Below the pieces are notes generated by a model. The model ran no database searches. It was not told the origin of the DNA and worked only from the letters and a program-made list of their open reading frames with translations. This document shows, piece by piece, positions 1 to 7,788 of a DNA stretch of 64,000 bases. The first letter of the stretch is position 1. Each line of letters begins with the position of its first letter. The position numbers and the translations under genes are program-made. The DNA is from Saprospiraceae bacterium (GTDB taxonomy: Bacteria > Bacteroidota > Bacteroidia > Chitinophagales > Saprospiraceae). The stretch spans positions 744,001 to 808,000 of the forward strand of contig JADKGI010000001.1 of assembly GCA_016722285.1 (NCBI GenBank), given 5' to 3'.

Positions 1-580
1 GCGAGTATTTTGGATAGCCTTTTAGTCTTCCATCTACAAAGTTGTATCCGAAAATAGCGGTATCGCCCCTCATTATTAAATCCACATAATGCGTATTGGA
101 CCAAACTTGTCCATCTATTTCTCGTTCTCCAATCGTCACATCTCCGATAGGCTGGTCAAAATAAGTCGTGTCAATGAATTTGTTTACCGCAAAGTTACCA
201 AAACATCTTCCCGTAAATAAGGCTAATGAATATAGTTCTTTAATTGTTGGAATACGCCAATCGGAATGATCACCTAAGGTCATTGTATCTGCTTTGACAA
301 CAGCATCACTATAAGAAATTTTACTTCCCATACTTTTTTGCCATGTCAATCCTGTGACATTATCTGTAATCGTACCATCACCATTATTTGTATAAGAAGG
401 CTGATTTCCAGAATATGTAGCATCTTGCCCATAAAACGCATTACCAATACTTGGTTTTGAAATAATTGAGGTATTGTTGTAAAAGTCAGTAACACCCGTA
501 TCAACAATAGGATAAGTAATCTGCGAATAACTGTTCAAAGAAAGAGATATGCAGAACACTGTAGTAATAAATAATTTCAT
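1..580 (-). CDS. DUF1566 (Lcl C-terminal domain) secreted protein, 3' end cut by window edge
   Basis: An ATG at 578-580 opens a frame that runs leftward off the window with no stop (about 193 codons). It starts with a Sec signal peptide (MKLFITTVFCISLSLNSYSQ). The mature part carries the segments NGDGTITDNVTGLTW and DWRIPTIKEL, typical of DUF1566/Lcl C-terminal proteins, which are secreted or surface proteins of unclear biochemical role. The gene lies downstream of the arsenic operon but is separated from its last gene by about 310 bases and a hairpin, so it is probably independent of arsenic resistance. The C-terminal region cannot be judged here. Confidence 0.75.
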   Translation of the reverse strand, partial: MKLFITTVFCISLSLNSYSQITYPIVDTGVTDFYNNTSIISKPSIGNAFYGQDATYSGNQPSYTNNGDGTITDNVTGLTWQKSMGSKISYSDAVVKADTMTLGDHSDWRIPTIKELYSLALFTGRCFGNFAVNKFIDTTYFDQPIGDVTIGEREIDGQVWSNTHYVDLIMRGDTAIFGYNFVDGRLKGYPKYS

Positions 581-801
581 TTTATTATCCTGTTTATTTC
601 TTAGACTGATTGTATTTGTTAAGGTTTAATTCTGACTAATGGTTTGGCAATGTAATGTGCCAACCTATAGGAAGAATATAAAATAGCCTTTGTGTGCGGC
701 GTGAATAGCAAATATTTGACTCAGTTTTGAGTTGTACAAACTGTTTAAAGAAACTAGTTTATTTGCAGAGATAGACTGAACGATCACATCATGGGACGAG
801 A

Positions 802-826
802 AAATCGTGATACAAAATCACGATTT
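802..826 (-). terminator. Perfect hairpin after the arsenic operon (possible terminator)
   Basis: A 10-base perfect inverted repeat (AAATCGTGAT / ATCACGATTT) with a 5-base loop lies about 65 bases past the last ars-operon gene and before the DUF1566 gene. Its position suits a transcription terminator. The T-tract after the stem on the minus strand is short, so it could also be a protein-binding palindrome. I see nothing else in the 581-891 gap. Confidence 0.45.
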
Positions 827-891
827 AGCGAAGGAACCTTAAACCAGGGCTTCCAGCTTGATGAAATACTATTATATACCCATGACGTTTT

Positions 892-1543
892 CTATTTGCA
901 GTAAGGAATGTTCTTATTCAAAATGTCTGTTTTCAAATAGTCGTGTTTGGTTTTGGTATTCCATTCAAAATTTAAAACTTCTTTTACCCTAAAAAGTTTA
1001 GCCGGGTCTGAATGGATTAAAGTCTGCGTAAAATCGTCTTCTAATTTTCTTAGATGGTCAATGTCGCAAGGCGAAAGATTTTGCTGTATGGCGATATTCC
1101 CCAAACTGTCAATGGCACTTGGTTTTACCCCATTGTTTAACGAAACGGAAACGGTTTTTAAATCGTCCATCCGTTGAATGATATAAAGTCCTTCAAATGA
1201 CGTATCTACATAAAAGGTGTTGAATTGGTATCGTCCACCTGTTAAGTAAATGGCGACATCTGTCAGGCAAGGTGACGGTTTGCTTACGATTCTCAGGTTG
1301 GTTCTGTTAATTAGTTGTTTTGGGTAAAGCACTTGCATCGCTTCTTGCATTGCTAACTCACCAAACAACTAGACCATCACATAAATGTCCGTGAAATTTT
1401 TCCAGGTCTTTAATGATAATGGTTTGTTTATGGTTCAGTCGCCCTTTTGAAAAGTCGGTATCGATGGTTTCAAATTGAGGTAATTTGTCTGCTGTGTTGC
1501 AAGAAGCCAAAGCAAGAAGTATTATAAAAGACCAGTTTTTCAT
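892..1543 (-). pseudogene. FmdE-family lipoprotein, reading frame broken by one base
   Basis: The start ATG at 1541-1543 gives a lipoprotein signal (MKNWSFIILLALASC). The frame reaches FHGHLCDGLV and then hits TGA. One base over, the frame continues as FGELAMQEAM and runs about 155 residues to the stop at 892. FHGHLCDG and the continuation match FmdE-type domains (formylmethanofuran dehydrogenase subunit E-like, a metal-binding fold also found outside methanogens). The break lies near 1362-1368 in a T-rich stretch (CTAGTTGTTTGG) and looks like one extra base. It is the last gene of the arsenic operon, 70 bases after arsG. A role in arsenic handling is inferred from context only. Sequencing error is as likely as a real mutation. 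Confidence 0.7.
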
Positions 1544-1613
1544 AGTATTTTGAAATAGATGTTGATGTAATACAAACCTGTTAGAATGAAAACCAAACCC
1601 GCTGCAAAACGCA

Positions 1614-2246
1614 TCACTTTTCAACTTTGGTGATGGCCTTAAAATACATTCCTAATTTCTCCATGCTGAATGCTATCACAAACGCAAACAGAATCACGGG
1701 CAATCCTGTTCCAATGGAAAATACAACGGGCAAGGCCAAACCTGCACTTGCCGAAAGAGTCATTGGAATAAGCATCGCAAAAAACAAAGCTCCGCTGTAT
1801 GGGCAAAACGCCAACGCAAATAAGGCACCCAATAAAAATGAGCCTAACAGGCCTTTGGTTTTGAATTTTTCGGATAGCTTGTCGGTAAAATTGCCACCAT
1901 TGATGAAATTGAGTTTGATTACATCAAGCATGATCAAGCCAATAATAATCAGCACAAAACCAATGTACTTTTCTCCATTGCCTTGAAAAAGTTTGGCAAC
2001 CTGAAATTTACTGGCACCAAAGTAGATGATTGCGCCAATTAAGGTATAGGTAAAAACCCTGCCCAAGGTGTAAAGCAAGCCACTTAACAGCACTTTTTTC
2101 TTGTCTGTAATAGTCTTTGCAATGTATGCTGTCGCCGTTACATTGGTGGCTAACGGACAGGGTGCAATGGCTGTGAGTAAACCCAAGGCAAATGCTGCAA
2201 AGACAGGCGCTTCTCGGTTTTGTGCCAATTCGTTTAACCACTCCAT
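1614..2246 (-). CDS. arsG: ArsG-family organoarsenical efflux permease (DsbD/CcdA-like)
   Basis: A 210-residue integral membrane protein with about six hydrophobic segments. It has a Cys-Pro motif in the first (AIAPCPLATN, near residue 30) and a second Cys-Pro (FCPYSGALFF, near residue 148), the symmetric cysteine pair of the CcdA/DsbD transmembrane fold. This shape and the neighbouring ArsF-like protein match the ArsG family of Bacteroidetes ars operons, proposed to export or reduce aromatic arsenicals. It sits 127 bases downstream of a four-helix-bundle cassette that separates it from arsF. The family assignment comes from motif and context; the substrate was not tested. Confidence 0.8.
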   Translation of the reverse strand: MEWLNELAQNREAPVFAAFALGLLTAIAPCPLATNVTATAYIAKTITDKKKVLLSGLLYTLGRVFTYTLIGAIIYFGASKFQVAKLFQGNGEKYIGFVLIIIGLIMLDVIKLNFINGGNFTDKLSEKFKTKGLLGSFLLGALFALAFCPYSGALFFAMLIPMTLSASAGLALPVVFSIGTGLPVILFAFVIAFSMEKLGMYFKAITKVEK

Positions 2247-2373
2247 AATTTGATAATTTGATAATTTGCTATTTTGCTATTTTGCTAATTTGGAAATGTG
2301 CTAATGTGATAATTTGGAAATGCGTTAATTTCCAAATTGATTCATTGATTAATTTCCAAATTGACAAATTGAT
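2247..2373. repeat. AT-rich iterated repeat on the 3' side of four-helix-bundle cassette 1
   Basis: Degenerate short units (aatttgataatttgct, aatttggaaat, aatttccaaattg) fill the space between the cassette gene and the arsG start. A 24-base segment at 2284-2307 and a 22-base segment at 2344-2365 recur exactly on the other side of the cassette (2738-2761 and 2814-2835). The gene is therefore bracketed by roughly 80-100 base direct repeats. The aatttggaaat and atttccaaatt units are mutually complementary and can fold. Confidence 0.75.
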
Positions 2374-2725
2374 TCATTTTTTAGAAGTTGAAATTATTTT
2401 TGAAAGTATTAAAATCAATTCTTTACAATCATCTTGAAGTTGCCCACAATTAGGGTAATTTTTTGAATTATGGCACAGGAATAACCAATACTCTGTTTCA
2501 TCCGCTTCTTTGGCTGAAATTTTCATTTTATGGATAAAGTCAGCTTTGCTTTCTGCATTCTGAGCTTCACGAATATTGGCACCGATAGAAGTTCCGGATT
2601 TCAGTAATTGTCTTGCTATGACATACTTTTTTAGTACTTCCAACTGCTCACAGTATTCAATTATCTTTAAAGCAAACTCAAATGATTTTTTTTTGTACGA
2701 TAATATTCTCTTTATTCCCCTGCAT
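2374..2725 (-). pseudogene. Four-helix-bundle (TIGR02436/S23-like) protein, cassette 1, frame broken in an A9 run
   Basis: The readable body (from about 2688 down to 2374) has LLKSGTSIGANIREAQNAES, the signature of the TIGR02436 four-helix-bundle family, whose members are about 115-120 residues. An ATG at 2723-2725 opens MQGNKENIIVQKK in a different frame. Removing one A from the nine-A run just after it joins the two parts into a full-length protein (116-117 residues). An annotation starting at the internal TTG (2643) would miss the first helix. It lies in the same orientation as the ars genes, between arsF and arsG. Biochemical role unknown; it looks like a passenger in the operon. Confidence 0.75.
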
Positions 2726-2835
2726 CTTTTTTAATTTGCTAATTTGGAAATGTGCTAATGTAATAATTTCCAAATTTCCAAATTGATTCATTTCCAAATT
2801 TCCAAATTGAACAATTGATTAATTTCCAAATTGAC
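2726..2835. repeat. AT-rich iterated repeat on the 5' side of four-helix-bundle cassette 1
   Basis: The mirror of the 2247-2373 block, with the same units and the exact 24-base and 22-base copies described there. It overlaps the end of arsF: the final codons of ArsF and its TAA lie inside the repeat, so the inserted repeat supplies the end of the upstream gene. Confidence 0.75.
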
Positions 2836-3232
2836 TAATCTCCTTCTTCAATCCTTCTAAGAATTTTTCTTTATTGCCTGCATTCATAAAAGCAAATTCT
2901 GTTAAGTCTTTTTTCTCGCCTGTTTTCGGATTGTAAAGAAAAAGGGCTGTACCTGTGGCTTCAAACTGTTCGGCTTTCTTCTCATTCTTTTCATCGTCCA
3001 CATTCACCAACGAGAAAGGAATATTCGGATATGCCTTTAAGGTTTCTTTGGTCAATGTTTCAATCTTGATGCAGGTCACACAACGGTGTTCTGAATGAAA
3101 CTGAATGACTTCAATTTTAGCGTCAGGTGCTGCATTTGAAGTTTGCTTCGTAATTTGAGCGTCGCTGTTACAAGCGGTAAAAAGCAACATCATTAGTGTT
3201 GCGAATGATAGAATAATTTTTTTTGATTTCAT
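2819..3232 (-). CDS. arsF: ArsF-family thioredoxin-like lipoprotein
   Basis: 137 residues beginning with a lipoprotein signal (MKSKKIILSFATLMMLLFTAC). The mature domain is a small thioredoxin-like fold with a CxxC motif (HRCVTCIKI, near residue 54). Such proteins are annotated as the ArsF (nitrophenyl compound nitroreductase subunit) family in Bacteroidetes ars operons, next to ArsG. Together they would give a periplasmic dithiol plus a DsbD-like membrane partner, possibly reducing or exporting aromatic arsenicals (inference). The last residues, SQFGN, and the stop derive from the adjacent repeat. It starts 12 bases after the DinB-like gene. Confidence 0.75.
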   Translation of the reverse strand: MKSKKIILSFATLMMLLFTACNSDAQITKQTSNAAPDAKIEVIQFHSEHRCVTCIKIETLTKETLKAYPNIPFSLVNVDDEKNEKKAEQFEATGTALFLYNPKTGEKKDLTEFAFMNAGNKEKFLEGLKKEISQFGN

Positions 3233-3244
3233 TTTATGTGAATT

Positions 3245-3703
3245 TTAAATGGTTCCGTATTTATTGATAATAGCTAACTGTCCTGCGTGATAGGCAGTAT
3301 GTGACACAATTCTGCCAAAGGCTTCAGCTTTGGTTTTTGTACCAAATTCTTTAGTGGTGACGGTGGTTTCCCAATCTTCATCCGTTTGCTTCCCGACTAT
3401 GGATTTCAGTTTTTTAAAAGATTCAGCAACATAGTTTTTCAACGATTCTACATCTGTCCATTCTCCGGTATCGCGCTTTTCGATGACTGTTTTGGCGGTT
3501 ACTTTTACTGTACTGTCACCAAATATATTCTTAGCAAACAGTAATTCCACATCTCCAATATGTCGAATGACAAAGCCAACTGAATTTGGACAATAACCCA
3601 ATTTCTTTTGCAAATCATTTTCGGTTAGATTTTCCAACTGATTGGTAAATCGTGTTCGGGATTCTATCCAAAGTTCAAGCAATATTTCTGTTTTTGTTTT
3701 CAT
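3245..3703 (-). CDS. DinB-superfamily (DUF1572-like) protein
   Basis: 152 residues, all helical in appearance. Histidines in RHIGDVE (near residue 48) and SHTAYHAGQ (near residue 135) match the metal-ligand triad of DinB/YfiT-like four-helix proteins. Several relatives use low-molecular-weight thiols as co-substrate. Its ATG overlaps the stop of the upstream permease by four bases, so it is translationally coupled in the ars operon. A thiol-transferase role in arsenic detoxification would fit but is inferred. No signal peptide, so cytoplasmic. Confidence 0.75.
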   Translation of the reverse strand: MKTKTEILLELWIESRTRFTNQLENLTENDLQKKLGYCPNSVGFVIRHIGDVELLFAKNIFGDSTVKVTAKTVIEKRDTGEWTDVESLKNYVAESFKKLKSIVGKQTDEDWETTVTTKEFGTKTKAEAFGRIVSHTAYHAGQLAIINKYGTI

Positions 3704-4674
3704 AATAAGATATTAAATATAAATCCTGAAATAATGATGAATAGTGTAACCACTCCGAAGTATATGCCAATCAATTTCATGCTCATTACTTTTTTAAGTA
3801 AAGTCGCTTCTGGGATTGATAAGCCTACAGTTGCCATCATAAAGGCAATGGCAGTACCAAGCAGAACACCTTTGGAAACAAATACCTGAATCACAGGAAC
3901 AATTCCAGCTGCATTGGCATAGATCGGCACGGCAACAAGTACAGCAAGCGGAACAGTCCACCACTGACCACCACCTAAATATTGACCGAAGAAATTTTCA
4001 GGTACATAGCCGTGCATGGCTGCACCAATGGCGATACCGATAATCACATAAAGCACAACGCCTTTTACTATGTCCCAAGCTCCATGCGTTATGTCTGGCA
4101 ATCGTTGGCGAAAAGTCAATTTTTCTTCTTCGTATTGGCCTTGCTGCATCTTGTTATCCAGGATGCGTTTCACCCAGTCCGATAACAATGGTTCCAGGTT
4201 GAGTTTTCCTAACAACCAACCACCAATAGTCCCTAATAGAATTCCGGATGTAGCATAAATAATCGTGGCTTTCAATCCAAACATTCCGATAAACATAGCA
4301 ATAGCCACTTCATTGACCAAAGGCGAAGTAATCAGAAATGCAAAAGTTACTCCCAAGGGAATGCCGCCTTGCACAAAACCGATAAATAACGGAACCGAAG
4401 AACAAGAACAAAAAGGCGTGATCGCTCCAAAGATGGAAGCAAAGAGGTATTCAAGCCCGTAAAGCTTTTTTCGGTTCAGATAGTTTTTTAATTTTTCTAT
4501 GGGAAAGTAAGCATTGATAATTCCCATCAAAAAAACAATCACAAAAAGGAGAATAAGAATCTTCAATGTGTCATAAACAAAGAAATTTAATGCGGTACCC
4601 AAATGGGTATCAGCACCAATTCCGAAAACAGAATAAATTAACCAATCAGCGAAATGTTGTATCCAATCGAACAT
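3700..4674 (-). CDS. arsP: ArsP-like permease (DUF318 family)
   Basis: 324 residues with about eight to ten membrane segments. The first half contains TPFCSCSSVPLF (near residue 90), the cysteine motif of DUF318/ArsP permeases, several of which export trivalent methyl- or aromatic arsenicals. A hydrophilic loop (DNKMQQGQYEEEKLTFRQ) separates the two halves. It follows four-helix-bundle cassette 2 and overlaps the DinB-like gene by four bases. Some DUF318 members have been linked to other metals, so the ArsP label rests on the motif and on the surrounding ars operon. Confidence 0.75.
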   Translation of the reverse strand: MFDWIQHFADWLIYSVFGIGADTHLGTALNFFVYDTLKILILLFVIVFLMGIINAYFPIEKLKNYLNRKKLYGLEYLFASIFGAITPFCSCSSVPLFIGFVQGGIPLGVTFAFLITSPLVNEVAIAMFIGMFGLKATIIYATSGILLGTIGGWLLGKLNLEPLLSDWVKRILDNKMQQGQYEEEKLTFRQRLPDITHGAWDIVKGVVLYVIIGIAIGAAMHGYVPENFFGQYLGGGQWWTVPLAVLVAVPIYANAAGIVPVIQVFVSKGVLLGTAIAFMMATVGLSIPEATLLKKVMSMKLIGIYFGVVTLFIIISGFIFNILL

Positions 4675-4716
4675 AATTTATCTAATTAGGAATTGAGAAT
4701 TAGGAATTAGGAATTG
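4675..4716. repeat. Short iterated repeat on the 3' side of four-helix-bundle cassette 2
   Basis: Units of TAGGAATTG/GAATTAGGAATT repeat three to four times between the ArsP-like start codon and the cassette gene's stop. The unit differs from that of cassette 1, but the position (directly at the neighbouring gene's boundary) is the same. Confidence 0.6.
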
Positions 4717-4727
4717 CTGTTTCATCA

Positions 4728-5082
4728 TTATTTATTTTGTTTTGAAGTTTTAATTATGGAACCGATAATTTTTAAAAGTTCTTCTCCATCTGATAATATA
4801 GATTGGGCTTCTTGTTCTGAAATATAATCTGTAGCAGTCAATAATTTAATCCAATAAACTGTTTCTCTTGCTTCTTTATAGGCAATGCCTAATCTGGCAA
4901 CAAAATCAGCTTTTGATAAACCTCCAATTGCTTCTTCAATATTCGCCCCAATAGAAGTTCCACTACGCAAAAGCTGTTTTGATAAAACAAATTCATTTTT
5001 CGTTTCACATAAATATTTGTATAATTTTACAATTCTAACTGCAAAGGCAAATGTTTTTTGCTGAATAATATTATTCTCCTAT
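4728..5082 (-). pseudogene. Four-helix-bundle (TIGR02436) protein, cassette 2, start codon disrupted
   Basis: The frame is open from about 5078 to the stop at 4728 and reads ENNIIQQKTFAFAVRIVKLY, then LLRSGTSIGANIEEAIGGLS: a full TIGR02436 protein of about 117 residues. No ATG is in frame at the expected place. The sequence there reads AT-A-GGAG where ATGGAG would give Met-Glu, so one inserted A has removed the start. The alternative is an unusual start codon. An internal TTG start at 4970 would drop the first helix. It lies between arsC and the ArsP-like gene, same orientation. Function unknown. Confidence 0.7.
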
Positions 5083-5103
5083 TAATTTTTAATTCGTAAT
5101 TGA
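5081..5103. repeat. Short repeat on the 5' side of cassette 2, forming the arsC stop
   Basis: Units of TAATT (attaatttttaattcgtaat) abut the cassette. The arsC stop codon at 5089-5091 lies inside this block, as the arsF stop does for cassette 1. Confidence 0.55.
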
Positions 5104-5700
5104 TTTAAACACCCACCATATTTCCTGTGCAATTTCCAAACTGCGTTCAGCATATTTCAGCGTTTGCAATGCTGTTCCGTCAAATGCTTTTGGGTCGTCA
5201 TACTTAATCGGAAATCTTGCTTCTGCACCAAAAACAAGTGGACAGGCTTCGTCGGCATTGTTGCAAGTCATGATTGCTGCAAAATTGTTTTTAGGGTTAA
5301 AATCGTGGTTATAGGTTTTTGAAAAACATATGACAGGAGCTTCATTAAGGTCAAACTTTACCGCATAGACAGGATTTTCAGTTTCAGATAATTTTTGAAT
5401 TTGAAAACCTTGATCTGCTAATGTATCAGCAACTTTGGGAAACATTGCAGTGGCTTCTGTTCCGCCTGAGTAGCAAAAAACATTTTTTATTCCAAAATGA
5501 AAAGCCATGGTTTGCGCCCAAATCTGCGACAAATGACTTCTTCTGGAATTGTGTGTGCAGATGAAATTCAAGCGAATGGTTTCACCTGCATTTACTTTAC
5601 CTTGGATGTAGGTTGCCAATGGTTGTAAAACTTCTTTGCGTTCAGCAGATATATTTTGAGAAGAAAACTGTTCTATATTTTTTAATATTTCCTGATACAT
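5089..5700 (-). CDS. arsC: Arsenate reductase, low-molecular-weight phosphatase type
   Basis: 203 residues. The phosphatase loop is CTHNSRRSHLSQ with the nucleophile at Cys48. Further cysteines at TCNNADEAC (near residue 145) could serve the thiol relay. It reduces arsenate to arsenite in the cytoplasm, feeding the ACR3 pump encoded immediately upstream (2-base gap). The length exceeds the classical ~130-residue ArsC, with an N-terminal helical extension of about 40 residues common in Bacteroidota copies. The last codons and the stop fall in the adjacent cassette repeat. Confidence 0.88.
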   Translation of the reverse strand: MYQEILKNIEQFSSQNISAERKEVLQPLATYIQGKVNAGETIRLNFICTHNSRRSHLSQIWAQTMAFHFGIKNVFCYSGGTEATAMFPKVADTLADQGFQIQKLSETENPVYAVKFDLNEAPVICFSKTYNHDFNPKNNFAAIMTCNNADEACPLVFGAEARFPIKYDDPKAFDGTALQTLKYAERSLEIAQEIWWVFKSITN

Positions 5701-5702
5701 GA

Positions 5703-6731
5703 TTAATAATATTTTGATTTTAGAAACAAGCTAGCTTTTACTAACAGTATCAATACCGGTACTTCCACCAGAGGACCTATGACACCAACAAATGCCTGTG
5801 CAGAGTGGATGCCAAATACGGAAATGGCTACTGCAATCGCTAATTCAAAATTATTTCCTGTCGCTGTAAAGGAGATAGAAGCATTTTTATCGTAAGGCAC
5901 ATTCATTGACTTGTTGATGAAAAAACTCACGAAAAACATGAGCACAAAATAGATGACAAGTGGAATAGCTACTTTTATCACATCCATTGGTAATTCTAAA
6001 ATTTTATCGCCTTTTAAACTGAACATTAAGATTATGGTAAAAAGCAATGCGTACAAGGTGATGGGTGATATTTTCGGAACAAATTTGGTGTTGTACCAAG
6101 CAATTCCTCTTGATTGTACCAAAATTTTTCTACTCAAAAAACCTGCTAAGAATGGTATTCCTAAATATATGGCCACACTTTGTGCTACTTCACCCATTGG
6201 GACTTTAATATTAAAATCGCCAAGACCTAATTTATTAGGTAATACATTGATGAAAAGCCATGCATAAAAACTGTAAGTGATTATTTGAAAAACACTATTT
6301 AGTGCGATGAGTAAAGCACCATATTCCCGGTTGCCACCTGCCAGGTCATTCCAAACAATTACCATTGCAATGCAACGAGCCAGTCCTATTAGTATTAAAC
6401 CTACCATATAATCGGGCTGGTCTCTTAAAAAAATGATGGCCAACACAAACATTAATATTGGACCTACTATCCAATTTAAGGATAAGGAAAGTGTCATTGC
6501 TTTTTTGTCTTGAAAAGCCTTTGGTAATAATGAATAATCTACTTTAGCGAGAGGTGGATACATCATAAGTATTAAACCAATTGCCAGTGGAATATTGGTA
6601 GCACCCACTGAAAGGCTATCAAACACCGATTTTATACCTGGAAAAAAATATCCTAATGCCACACCTACTATCATAGCAAGGAATATCCAAAGCGTAAGGT
6701 ATCGATCTAGAAATTTTAATTTTGTCCGCAT
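5703..6731 (-). CDS. acr3: ACR3-family arsenite efflux permease
   Basis: About 342 residues from the ATG at 6729-6731, with ten hydrophobic segments. A longer frame extends upstream to 6791 but would overlap the rhodanese gene and add non-membrane residues, so MRTKLKFLDRYLTLWIF is preferred. The sequence has the ACR3 conserved stretch IGLARCIAMVIVWNDLAGG with its cysteine (about residue 120) and TATGNNFELAIAVAISVFG in the ninth segment. It exports As(III). It is tightly linked to arsC (2 bases) and lies 25 bases after the rhodanese gene. Confidence 0.9.
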   Translation of the reverse strand: MRTKLKFLDRYLTLWIFLAMIVGVALGYFFPGIKSVFDSLSVGATNIPLAIGLILMMYPPLAKVDYSLLPKAFQDKKAMTLSLSLNWIVGPILMFVLAIIFLRDQPDYMVGLILIGLARCIAMVIVWNDLAGGNREYGALLIALNSVFQIITYSFYAWLFINVLPNKLGLGDFNIKVPMGEVAQSVAIYLGIPFLAGFLSRKILVQSRGIAWYNTKFVPKISPITLYALLFTIILMFSLKGDKILELPMDVIKVAIPLVIYFVLMFFVSFFINKSMNVPYDKNASISFTATGNNFELAIAVAISVFGIHSAQAFVGVIGPLVEVPVLILLVKASLFLKSKYY

Positions 6732-6756
6732 ATATAATAGATAATTTGTAGTGGGT

Positions 6757-7140
6757 TTAACAACAGCCTGAAGCTGAACAACAAGAATCACTGCCTGTAA
6801 GTACTGATGTATTTCCTTTGGTTGGAAATCCTTTTTGTACCCAACGAGCCATCCCGTGTTGCATATTTACCACATTGGTGTAACCGTGATTTACAAGAAA
6901 TCCTGCTGCTCTCAAACTTCTTCCTCCATCTTTACAAACCATGACTACATCTTTGTCCTTTGGAATTTCGTAAAATCGTTCTTCAAATTCACTTAGTGGA
7001 ATGTTGATGATGTTGAGCACATCAAAAGCCAAAGCACTTACTTCATCTTTTTCACGAACATCAACAAGTAATGCACCTTTTTTTACCCATTCCTGCGTTG
7101 TGGTTGGGCAAATTTCCCTTACTAAAGTTTGATTTCCCAC
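6757..7140 (-). CDS. Rhodanese-domain protein with cysteine-pair tail
   Basis: 127 residues. A single rhodanese domain has the active-site loop VMVCKDGGRSLRAAGF (Cys near residue 70). The C-terminus ends in SDSCCSASGCC, two vicinal cysteine pairs not needed for the rhodanese fold and suited to binding As(III) or another soft metal (inference). Cytoplasmic. It lies 4 bases after the thioredoxin gene and just upstream of ACR3, so it could supply or carry sulfur or arsenite toward the pump. Confidence 0.8.
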   Translation of the reverse strand: MGNQTLVREICPTTTQEWVKKGALLVDVREKDEVSALAFDVLNIINIPLSEFEERFYEIPKDKDVVMVCKDGGRSLRAAGFLVNHGYTNVVNMQHGMARWVQKGFPTKGNTSVLTGSDSCCSASGCC

Positions 7141-7144
7141 GGAT

Positions 7145-7381
7145 CTATTTTTTTAAGAGTTCAATGATTTCATTTACCTGTGCAACCCTTCCTTTGATTT
7201 TAATTTGTTCGTCAATCAACAAAACAGGTGTGGTGAGTACATTGTACTTCATCATTTCTTCAATATCTTCTATCTTTTCCACATTGGCTTCAATGTTGGA
7301 TTGTTTGAGCGCTTCAAGCACATTGTTGTAGGATGTTTTGCACTTTGGGCAACCTGGTCCTAAAACTTTTATCTGTATCAT
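7145..7381 (-). CDS. Small thioredoxin-like redox-active disulfide protein
   Basis: 78 residues from the ATG at 7379-7381. A longer frame begins at 7423 but its first codons would lie inside the operator, so the shorter start is chosen. MIQIKVLGPGCPKCKTSY carries a CPKC active site at the N-terminus, and TTPVLLIDEQ supplies the cis-proline, as in the redox-active disulfide protein 2 family. It is the first gene of the ars operon after arsR. A role in reducing ArsC or handling As(III)-thiol intermediates is likely by context. Confidence 0.82.
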   Translation of the reverse strand: MIQIKVLGPGCPKCKTSYNNVLEALKQSNIEANVEKIEDIEEMMKYNVLTTPVLLIDEQIKIKGRVAQVNEIIELLKK

Positions 7382-7404
7382 ATTTTGTCTTTTTACCGAT
7401 TCTA

Positions 7405-7449
7405 TTCGCAAATATACGAACATTAATTCGTAGTTCGCAGTATTACGAA
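7405..7449 (-). promoter_or_regulatory. Twin ArsR operators and -7 element for the ars operon
   Basis: Two sites of the form TTCG-N8-CGAA lie between arsR and the thioredoxin gene, at 7405-7420 and 7434-7449, 29 bases apart. Read on the minus strand, the 8-base core of the first is TATATTTG, a perfect Bacteroidota -7 element (TAnnTTTG). The palindrome arms therefore bracket the promoter. The second site has outer arms GTTCG/CGAAC. This gives the pump operon its own promoter, separate from that of arsR. Confidence 0.7.
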
Positions 7450-7465
7450 CAATAAAATAAAAAAA

Positions 7466-7771
7466 TTATTCAAATATCTTGTTTAGCAATGATTTAGCAA
7501 GCTTGAAATTTTCTCTATTGATGCAGTATTTGGTAGTAGGTGGTGTGATGTCGCCTTGAATCAGACCTGCGTCTTTCAGCTCATTTAAATGTTGAGACAG
7601 CGTCGATTTGGCGATGGGAAGTTCGTCTGCCATATCACCGTGATAGCAACACGCCTGAGAATTGAGCAACTCCAAAATGGCTATACGAACTGGATGTCCC
7701 AAAGCTTTTGCAAACCTGGCTGTCTGTTCTTGTTCTTTTGTAAAATACTCGTTTTTGATTATGCTTGGCAT
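7466..7771 (-). CDS. arsR: ArsR/SmtB-family transcriptional repressor
   Basis: 101 residues with a winged helix-turn-helix: LGHPVRIAILELLNSQACC followed by KSTLSQHLNELKDAGLI as recognition helix. The vicinal cysteines in QACCYHGD (residues about 41-42) are in the place where ArsR proteins bind As(III). It is the promoter-proximal gene, with operators both in front of it and between it and the rest of the operon, giving autorepression and arsenite induction. Confidence 0.9.
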   Translation of the reverse strand: MPSIIKNEYFTKEQEQTARFAKALGHPVRIAILELLNSQACCYHGDMADELPIAKSTLSQHLNELKDAGLIQGDITPPTTKYCINRENFKLAKSLLNKIFE

Positions 7772-7788
7772 CTGGTTTCATTTTATTA

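Noticed and set aside
2374..5082. Four-helix-bundle genes as 23S rRNA intervening sequences
   Set aside because: No rRNA gene is near; they sit inside a protein-coding operon.
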